A stretch of 12,443 nucleotides of DNA from Phytoactinopolyspora endophytica. Its GTDB lineage: Bacteria; Actinomycetota; Actinomycetes; Jiangellales; Jiangellaceae. The translations under genes and the position numbers were made by a program. Positions 7,968 through 12,443 of the stretch are shown here, in pieces. A model generated the notes under the pieces. That model saw only the letters and a program-made list of their open reading frames with translations, was not told the DNA's origin and did no database searches. Numbering within the stretch: position 1 is the first letter of the stretch; the number at the start of each line of letters is the position of its first letter. The DNA lies in contig NZ_ML142871.1 of the NCBI RefSeq assembly GCF_004138495.1, positions 110,489-122,931 of the forward strand. The letters run 5' to 3'.

Positions 7968-8873
7968 TCAGCAGCGAGCGGCGATGGCCTCGGCGAAACG
8001 CTCCGCGGCGCCGGCACAATGCTCGAGGAACAGGCTGGGCTCGGTCAGCTCGAGCTCCAGCAGTACGGGCGTTCCGTCGGCACCCGGAATGAGGTCCACC
8101 CGGGCATAGAGCAGGTCTGCTGTGCCTGGTACAGCGCCGAGCACCGCGTCAGCGGTCTTGCGTTCGACGTCCGACGCTGTCCGCGATGTGATGTCCTCCG
8201 GCCGGAACAGGCCATCCATGCCACGGTCCGGTCCTTTGAGCATCGGTCCCTTGCGGATGGCGTGGCTGAACTCGCCGGCCATGTAGAGCATCGCGGTCTC
8301 GCCGAAGGCGTCCACGGCGGACAGGTACGGCTGGATCATGACGGTTGCTCCCCGCCCCAGCAGGCGGTCGACGTGTTCACCTGCCAGCTCGAAATGCGAT
8401 GGGTCGTCCACCCGGTAGCGCCCGGTGTCGCCGGAACCGGCACCGACCGAGGGCTTGATCACGTACTCGTTGGCTCCCCTGGCCGGGTTCGCCTGCGGGC
8501 CGCTCTGGCTGTCGCGCTCCCCTGGGAGCTCGACCGTGTCACCGGAATCGATCCACCGGGTCGTGACCACCGGCACGCCTGCCGCCTCGAGGTCGCGGAG
8601 GTATCGCTTGTCGGTGTTCCATCGCACGACGTCGGGCGGGTTCAGCAGGTGGGGCACTGAGTCGGCCCAGGCCAGGAAATCATCCCGGCGCGACGTGTAA
8701 TCCCACGTCGAGCGGAGAACCGCGACGTCGAACGACGCCCAGTCCACGGCCGGATCGTCCCAGACCGCGGGTACCGCCTCGATTCCACGGTCGGCCAACG
8801 GCGCCAGCAGCAACCGGTCGTCGTCGTCGAGCCCAGCGAGCTCCGAGCACGTGACCAGCGCGATCCGCGGCAT
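7968..8873 (-). CDS. ATP-grasp domain ligase of unknown substrate
   Basis: 301-residue protein of the glutathione-synthetase-like ATP-grasp superfamily, which activates a carboxylate as acyl-phosphate and joins it to an amine or thiol. Visible landmarks: [10 protein letters not shown] (53-62), a motif I associate with an uncharacterised actinobacterial ATP-grasp group; [17 protein letters not shown] (76-92); the ATP-binding strand [17 protein letters not shown] with Lys140 and its glycine-rich loop; MIQPYL (179-184); and the metal-binding C-terminal region ARVDLI and [13 protein letters not shown] with Glu273/Glu275. The family includes, as far as I recall, the cycloserine cyclo-ligase DcsG, but nothing in the neighbourhood supports that function. 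The start is ATG at 8873-8871, 9 nt after GGGGAAGG. The in-frame extension to 8936 looks non-coding. The substrate cannot be inferred. Confidence 0.85.
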   Translation of the reverse strand: MPRIALVTCSELAGLDDDDRLLLAPLADRGIEAVPAVWDDPAVDWASFDVAVLRSTWDYTSRRDDFLAWADSVPHLLNPPDVVRWNTDKRYLRDLEAAGVPVVTTRWIDSGDTVELPGERDSQSGPQANPARGANEYVIKPSVGAGSGDTGRYRVDDPSHFELAGEHVDRLLGRGATVMIQPYLSAVDAFGETAMLYMAGEFSHAIRKGPMLKGPDRGMDGLFRPEDITSRTASDVERKTADAVLGAVPGTADLLYARVDLIPGADGTPVLLELELTEPSLFLEHCAGAAERFAEAIAARC

Positions 8874-9150
8874 GGATATGCACCTTCCCCGTTTGGTCTC
8901 TCCACCACCATGCCCGACCCTACGACACGCACCCAACCCGAAGGGCGTCTACCAGATGGCGCCAGGTTCCACACCATGCCTCACCTTTGATCTGCGCCCC
9001 AGGGCGCCATATAGCTACGGACACCTCCATATGCATCGCCATAAGACTCTTCGGAGACTTTCAACCCCACTCTTGACAGTTTGCCTCCGCTAAAGTGTGT
9101 GTACTCTCGACTCTGCGACTCAATCGGCGAGCAAGCATGGAGGTAACGGT
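8874..9150. promoter_or_regulatory. Divergent intergenic region, lower GC than its flanks
   Basis: 277 bp between the leftward ATP-grasp gene and the rightward DUF3800-like gene. Leftward, TAGGGT (complement of 8917-8922) is a possible -10 box about 45 nt upstream of the ATP-grasp ATG. Rightward, a consensus TTGACA at 9073-9078 is a good -35 box, but the best -10-like TAAAGT (9091-9096) is only 12 nt away, too close. The correctly spaced hexamers (TGTGTG, GTGTGT) are poor. A short palindrome GCGCCC-CA-GGGCGC lies at 8994-9007. I see no gene in this region. Confidence 0.35.
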
Positions 9151-9659
9151 GTGGCGTCGCATGCATTCGTGGATGAGTCGTTCGCCGGAGCCTACATTCT
9201 GGCAGCGGCCGTCGTACCTTCGAATGACGTCAATGCAGGTCGGGCAGTGTTTCGGGGTCTGCTCCAGCAAGGACAGCGGAGAATCCACTTCAAGGATGAG
9301 CGGCCCAACGGCGAGATCAGGTCTTGGCTGCGATGGGATCTCTGAACCTCAACGCCACTGTGTACGTGACCAAGAACAGCCGCGAAGCGCGTGGGAAGTG
9401 CTTAACGCGGTTGGTACCGGACCTCGCCGCCGCTGGAATGAGGCGGCTGATCCTGGAACGCGATGAGGCGCTGCTCACGTTCGACAGGCGTACACTCGCT
9501 GACCTCGTCCGTCAGCACTGCCCCGAACTCGAGTACGCCCACCTCAAGGTCCATGACGACCTTCTGCTCACCCTGCCTGACGCCATCGCCTGGTGCTGGG
9601 CAAAAGGGGGCCGGTGGCGAGATCAGGTGGAGGCGTATACGCATGAAGTCGCGCTCTGA
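9151..9659 (+). pseudogene. DUF3800-like protein gene interrupted by a -1 frameshift
   Basis: The start is GTG at 9151, 7 nt after a GGAGG ribosome-binding site (9139-9143). The first frame gives ASHAFVDES, LAAAVVP and RRIHFKDERP, the acidic FVDES start and HFK block of DUF3800-type proteins, then stops at 9343-9345. The frame one base back continues the family without a break: RRDQVLAAMGSLNLNATVYV, a middle section with LILERDEA, and the C-terminal LPDAIAWCWAKGGRWRDQV, ending in TGA at 9657-9659. Joining the frames near 9300-9306 gives about 169 residues. A lost C in the CGGCCC run would explain it and would restore HFKDERPQRRDQV. The family has a predicted RNase H-like fold and unknown function. 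It may be a real pseudogene or an assembly or sequencing error. GC looks lower here (about 57% over 9121-9240 by hand count) than in the flanking housekeeping genes, suggesting acquisition. Confidence 0.75.
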
Positions 9660-9669
9660 ACGGCGCGAA

Positions 9670-9704
9670 GCCCCGCTCACCAGTCGTCCGGCTGACTGCG
9701 GGGC
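9670..9704 (+). terminator. Bulged hairpin after the DUF3800-like gene
   Basis: GCCCCG (9670-9675) pairs with CGGGGC (9699-9704), and inside it CAGTC (9681-9685) pairs with GACTG (9694-9698) around an 8-nt loop, with CTCAC bulged on the left. The stem begins 10 nt after the stop codon at 9657-9659. There is no long T-run after it, only a mixed pyrimidine stretch, so termination strength is uncertain. Confidence 0.5.
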
Positions 9705-9734
9705 CCACTTCCTCAGGCTATTGCCCTCGGCTAC

Positions 9735-9744
9735 AACTGCAGTT
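9735..9744. promoter_or_regulatory. Perfect 10-bp palindrome AACTGCAGTT
   Basis: A self-complementary 10-mer lies in the AT-richer gap upstream of the LOG gene, about 110 nt before its GTG. It could be a dimeric repressor site. With one copy and no matching regulator in the window, this is only a possibility. Confidence 0.2.
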
Positions 9745-9843
9745 TAGCAGATTCACGATGTTGCACCGGCATGGCCATGCGACTGTCCCTAGACTCGCAT
9801 TTTGTTCCAGCGGGCGCACCGCGCAGCGGCTCACCTCGATCTC

Positions 9844-9849
9844 TAGACT
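9844..9849 (+). promoter_or_regulatory. -10 box of a probable leaderless LOG transcript
   Basis: TAGACT fits the TAnnnT -10 consensus and ends 7 nt before the GTG at 9857. That would put the transcript start at or within a base or two of the start codon. No Shine-Dalgarno sequence precedes the GTG, which fits leaderless translation, common in actinomycetes. The -35 region (about 9821-9826, GCGCAG) is poor. An identical TAGACT occurs at 9790-9795. Confidence 0.5.
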
Positions 9850-9856
9850 CCAGGGT

Positions 9857-10477
9857 GTGAGCGACGAACAGGCAACCACTCAGCAGTCCAACGTCAACCG
9901 GGTCTGTGTCTTCTGCGGCTCGAACGCCGGAGCACGGCCGGAGTACCGGGCGCTCGCGGAAGACCTCGGCACCCGGTTGGCCGCAGACAGGCTCACCCTC
10001 GTCTACGGAGGCGCGCACGTGGGGACGATGGGCGCGGTCTCCGACGCCGCCCTCGCCAAGGGAGGGGACGTGATCGGGGTGATCCCGCAGGTCCTCGTCG
10101 ACCGAGAAGTGGCCCGCAACGACCTCACCGAGCAGCACGTGGTCGGCTCCATGCACGAGCGCAAGGCCCTGATGAACGAACTGTCCGATGCGTTCATCGT
10201 GCTGGCCGGCGGTCTCGGCACGTTCGAGGAACTGTTCGAGGTGGCCACCTGGGGACATCTGGGCCTGCACAGCAAGCCCATTGTGCTGCTCGACCGGTCC
10301 GGGTACTTCGACCCGCTGCTGGCCATGCTGGACCACGCCGTCGACGAGGGGTTCTTGAGGCCGGGTGCGCGCGCACTGATAGGCAGCGCCGCCACCATCG
10401 ACGAGGCCATGGCCCTCATCCGTCGTCCCGCCGAGGCTCAGCCGGCGAACATCTGGCTGCGCCCCGACGAAACCTAA
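9857..10477 (+). CDS. LOG-family protein (TIGR00730), nucleoside 5'-monophosphate phosphoribohydrolase
   Basis: 206-residue Rossmann-like protein. Family members release the free base from cytokinin riboside 5'-monophosphate or related nucleotides, and bacterial members often prefer AMP. Visible: VCVFCGSNAG (16-25) at the start of the fold, GGAHVGTMG (51-59), the catalytic SMHERKALM segment with Arg102 and Lys103, and the phosphate-binding AGGLGTFEELFE (117-128) with the conserved Glu pair. The usual Pro of the PGGxGTxxE signature is Ala here. The chosen start is GTG at 9857, directly behind a -10-like TAGACT, consistent with a leaderless message. An upstream ATG at 9758 would add 33 residues without family resemblance. 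The gene is convergent with the FAD enzyme gene and ends 7 nt before a long inverted repeat. The in vivo substrate is not known from sequence. Confidence 0.88.
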   Translation: MSDEQATTQQSNVNRVCVFCGSNAGARPEYRALAEDLGTRLAADRLTLVYGGAHVGTMGAVSDAALAKGGDVIGVIPQVLVDREVARNDLTEQHVVGSMHERKALMNELSDAFIVLAGGLGTFEELFEVATWGHLGLHSKPIVLLDRSGYFDPLLAMLDHAVDEGFLRPGARALIGSAATIDEAMALIRRPAEAQPANIWLRPDET

Positions 10478-10484
10478 GACTGAA

Positions 10485-10605
10485 GTTCCGGAACTCCCGG
10501 GAACGGGGTCTGGAGGCTCAAGCCCAACCGGGCCACAGACCAACCGAACCTGACTGGCCCGCACAACCCGCCGCCTCCAGACCCCCCTCCCGGGAGTTCC
10601 GGAAC
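10485..10605. repeat. 33-bp inverted repeat (31 matches) with nested stem, filling a convergent junction
   Basis: The left arm 10485-10517 (starting GTTCCGGAACTCCCGGGA) pairs with the right arm 10573-10605, with two adjacent mismatches in 33 positions. The 55-nt spacer contains a second stem, CGGGCCA (10529-10535) with TGGCCCG (10555-10561). Each arm itself holds palindromes (GTTCCGGAAC, CCCGGG). The structure sits between the LOG stop (10475-10477) and the stop of the opposing FAD enzyme gene (10623-10621), occupying nearly the whole gap. It may serve as a bidirectional terminator or transcript-end stabiliser. No T-tract or flanking duplication is seen. Confidence 0.88.
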
Positions 10606-10620
10606 GGCGTCACACACGGA

Positions 10621-12288
10621 CTACGAGCGCGGGATGATCTTGTCCGGGTTGAAGTTGCGCTGCGGGTCCGCACTGTCGAACAGGCCCTGCATCAGCGCAA
10701 CGCCCTCGGGCGAGATGTCCTGCGGGAGCCAGGCCGAATGCTCGACGCCGACGGCATGGTGATGCGAGAGCGTCCCACCCGCGTCGATGAACGCCTGCTG
10801 AATCGCGGACTTCACATGGTCGTACTGCTTGAGCGGCTCGTCACCGTGCATGAAAGCGAAGGTGAAGTACAGACAGGCGCCCGAGTGGTACGAGTGCGAC
10901 AGGTGGCACATGATCCACCCCTGTACGCCGATGTCGTCGTAGGCCTTGCGAGCCGATGAGATCGTGTGGTCGTAGAGATGCTGAAGCTTCGACCAAGGAG
11001 CGGCGGTCTCTGAGACGTCGCCCGCGGCGCCGCGGTCCAGCAGGAAGTCGCGGAGGTAGGGCGTGTCGAACTTCTTCTGGTCGTACAGACGGCCCGGGCC
11101 CTTGCCGACACCGAATCCGCCGTGCCGCTTGACGATGCGTTTGACCAGCTTCTTCTCGTACCGTACGTGCGACGCGCTGCCCTCGTAGCCAACGAACGAG
11201 AGACAGATCTGGTCGAGATCCCAGCCCCGTGCCTTCAGCACTCGCATCAGTGCCTTCGTGCCGGCCGCCTCGATGCCCTTGCTCTCCTTGCGAGTGGCGA
11301 ACGAGAATGCGCTCTCTGGGGCGTCCGATACCCGGGTGACCGACGGGCTCGCGTCGCTTTCCGCGATCTCGCGCATGGCGGCCAGCCCTGCCTCCCAGCT
11401 CGGGAAGAAGTACCCGACGATCTCGCGCACCTCCGGCGTGCGGTGCACCTGCACCGTCGCCTCGGTGATCACGCCCAGGCGTCCTTCACTGCCGACGATC
11501 ATCTCGCGCACGCTCGGGCCGGTCGACGCGCTGGGAATGGCACGGATCGTCACCATTCCGTCGGGACGCGCCACCCGCACTCCCCGAACGATGTCGGCGA
11601 TGTCGCCGTACTTGTCCGACTGCATCCCCGATGACCGGGTGGCGACCCATCCACCGAGGGTGGAGTGGGTGAAGCTGTCCGGGAAGTGGCCCATGGTCCA
11701 CCCGCGCTTGCCGAGGTCGCGTTCCAGGTCCGGTCCGAGCGCCCCGGCCTGGATCCGTGCCAGGCCGGCGTCCTCATCGATGTCCAGCACCTGGTTCAGG
11801 CGACCGAGGTCCAGCGAGATCACGACGCGTTCCTCGTCCGGCGCCGGCTCGAGGCTGCCGGCGATGTTGCTGCCGCCGCCGAACGGGATCACCACGGCGT
11901 TCGCTGCCACGGCCGCGGCGACCAGCTGCTGCACCTGTTCCTCGTCGCCCGGGTACACCACGACGTCGGGGGTCCGCTCGAGCGAGCCGGAACGCACCCG
12001 CAACAGGTCACGGATGCTCTTTCCGAAGGTGTGCACCACTCGGCTCATCGCGTCGACGTGCACGTGGTCCTCGCCGACGATGTCCGCGAGCTCGCTCTGG
12101 AACGAGTCGCCGATCCGCGACTCTGGCACGTCCAGCGTGTCGAACTCCGGCACGTAGACCGAAGGGGCGGAGACGTCCAGCCCGATGGCCTTCTGCACGA
12201 ACGGTGCGAACTCGGGCTTGTTGCGGTGTTCGAAGGCGATGCCTTCGTTGCCCCAACCCCACCATTTCATGTGCCGCACCTCGGTCAT
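10621..12288 (-). CDS. FAD-binding oxidoreductase, alkyldihydroxyacetonephosphate synthase-like
   Basis: 555-residue flavoenzyme of the VAO/PCMH family closely resembling animal AGPS, which swaps the acyl chain of acyl-DHAP for a fatty alcohol to make the ether bond of ether lipids. Shared landmarks: N-terminal MKWWGWG (7-13), ERTPDVVVYP (104-113), FAD-binding PFGGGSN (135-141), DSFTHSTLGGWVATRSSGM (204-222), STGP and GSEGRLGVITEATV (266-279), ETAAPW (427-432), SYHSGACLYFTFAF with Tyr467, and the LSHHHAVG histidine triplet (His509-511) needed for AGPS catalysis. The chosen start is ATG at 12288-12286, preceded by AAGGGAGAAGGC. The frame also stays open upstream to the window edge, where it reads like an acyltransferase C-terminus. 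In mycobacteria the related flavoprotein gene neighbours a diacylglycerol kinase gene, as I recall. The bacterial reaction is not established, so the substrate is inferred. Confidence 0.88.
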   Translation of the reverse strand: MTEVRHMKWWGWGNEGIAFEHRNKPEFAPFVQKAIGLDVSAPSVYVPEFDTLDVPESRIGDSFQSELADIVGEDHVHVDAMSRVVHTFGKSIRDLLRVRSGSLERTPDVVVYPGDEEQVQQLVAAAVAANAVVIPFGGGSNIAGSLEPAPDEERVVISLDLGRLNQVLDIDEDAGLARIQAGALGPDLERDLGKRGWTMGHFPDSFTHSTLGGWVATRSSGMQSDKYGDIADIVRGVRVARPDGMVTIRAIPSASTGPSVREMIVGSEGRLGVITEATVQVHRTPEVREIVGYFFPSWEAGLAAMREIAESDASPSVTRVSDAPESAFSFATRKESKGIEAAGTKALMRVLKARGWDLDQICLSFVGYEGSASHVRYEKKLVKRIVKRHGGFGVGKGPGRLYDQKKFDTPYLRDFLLDRGAAGDVSETAAPWSKLQHLYDHTISSARKAYDDIGVQGWIMCHLSHSYHSGACLYFTFAFMHGDEPLKQYDHVKSAIQQAFIDAGGTLSHHHAVGVEHSAWLPQDISPEGVALMQGLFDSADPQRNFNPDKIIPRS

Positions 12289-12300
12289 GCCTTCTCCCTT
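12289..12300 (-). promoter_or_regulatory. Ribosome-binding site that fixes the AGPS-like start
   Basis: The complement reads AAGGGAGAAGGC immediately before ATG at 12288-12286, giving GGGAG about 5 nt from the start. It supports internal initiation here even though the frame is open upstream. The upstream in-frame ATG at 12342 has no comparable site. Confidence 0.6.
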
Positions 12301-12443
12301 CGGCGAGCCGGGTTGGTCCGCTGCCTCGTCTGAGTCGTTCATAGCATGCAGCCGGTGGACCTCGGCGGCCAGCCGCTCGGTGAACGCACCCGCCGACTCC
12401 CCCGGCAACGCCCACACCGGAGCACCGATCGAGACCACCACCG
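12289..12443 (-). CDS. In-frame upstream coding segment resembling the C-terminus of a PlsC-type acyltransferase (partial)
   Basis: The frame of the AGPS-like gene continues without a stop from 12288 to the window edge, adding at least 51 codons. The first 30 or so (SIGAPVWALPGESAGAFTER followed by an amphipathic LAAEVHRL) have strong G/C bias at third positions. They resemble the end of 1-acylglycerol-3-phosphate acyltransferases, in which a VxVGEPI-type strand is followed by a TERLRxAV helix. The next 17 or so residues (MNDSDEAADQPGSPKGEG) look like a polar linker. It could be an upstream gene whose product is fused to the AGPS-like enzyme, an N-terminal extension, or an upstream gene whose stop was lost. 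Too little is visible to be sure of the family. Confidence 0.4.

Noticed and set aside
5810..8092. 760-residue open frame on the plus strand opposite thrS
   Set aside because: It mirrors the thrS codon frame in GC-rich DNA. The thrS protein on the other strand has all catalytic, editing and zinc residues, and the antisense product shows no recognisable domain.
8851..9093. 80-residue open frame across the ATP-grasp/DUF3800 intergenic region
   Set aside because: It begins inside the ATP-grasp gene on the opposite strand, has no ribosome-binding site and shows no protein-like composition.
9295..9310. Programmed -1 frameshift in the DUF3800-like gene
   Set aside because: The sequence GAG CGG CCC AAC does not contain a canonical X XXY YYZ slippery heptamer in frame, and no downstream stimulatory stem is evident. 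A lost base is simpler.
9758..9856. ATG at 9758 as the LOG start
   Set aside because: The added 33 residues do not resemble the family, and a -10-like box lies just before the GTG at 9857.

Overview
The window is high-GC DNA from an actinomycete. The best evidence for this is a complete-looking phosphatidylinositol mannoside (PIM) module, a lipid pathway essentially confined to Actinomycetota. It is joined to the HIT-hydrolase and threonyl-tRNA synthetase genes in the order I recall from the mycobacterial Rv2610c-Rv2614c block. An EF-G2 (FusA2-type) gene, frequent GTG starts, ATGA/GTGA gene overlaps and a probable leaderless transcript fit the same phylum. I cannot name the genus.

Layout, left to right. 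Positions 1-2554, minus strand: pimA (3' end cut off by the window edge), patA and a CDP-alcohol phosphatidyltransferase of the PIP-synthase type. They form a tightly overlapped operon that reads leftwards from a divergent intergenic region. Positions 2795-4942, plus strand: an EF-G-like GTPase sits between the PIM operon and the HIT gene. Positions 4943-5228: a convergent junction packed with repeats, namely a 19-bp tandem duplication, a 14-bp inverted repeat and a perfect 24-bp inverted repeat. Positions 5229-8873, minus strand: HIT-family hydrolase, thrS and an ATP-grasp ligase of unknown substrate. Positions 8874-9150: an intergenic region lower in GC than the flanking genes. Positions 9151-9659, plus strand: a short DUF3800-like gene broken by a -1 frameshift. 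Positions 9857-10477, plus strand: a LOG-family nucleotide phosphoribohydrolase, probably leaderless. Positions 10478-10620: a second convergent junction filled by a 33-bp inverted repeat. Positions 10621-12443, minus strand: an alkyl-DHAP-synthase-like FAD enzyme. Its reading frame stays open to the window edge and, upstream of the likely start, reads like the C-terminus of a glycerolipid acyltransferase.

How the genes work together: PIP synthase makes the phosphatidylinositol anchor, PimA adds the first mannose and PatA acylates that mannose. thrS, the HIT enzyme (possibly degrading dinucleoside polyphosphates, which aminoacyl-tRNA synthetases produce as side products) and EF-G2 form a translation-linked group. 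The FAD enzyme with its possible acyltransferase part points to ether-lipid or related glycerolipid chemistry. The points most worth a second look are the in-frame acyltransferase/AGPS-like reading at the right edge, the long inverted repeats occupying both convergent junctions, and the frameshifted DUF3800 gene.
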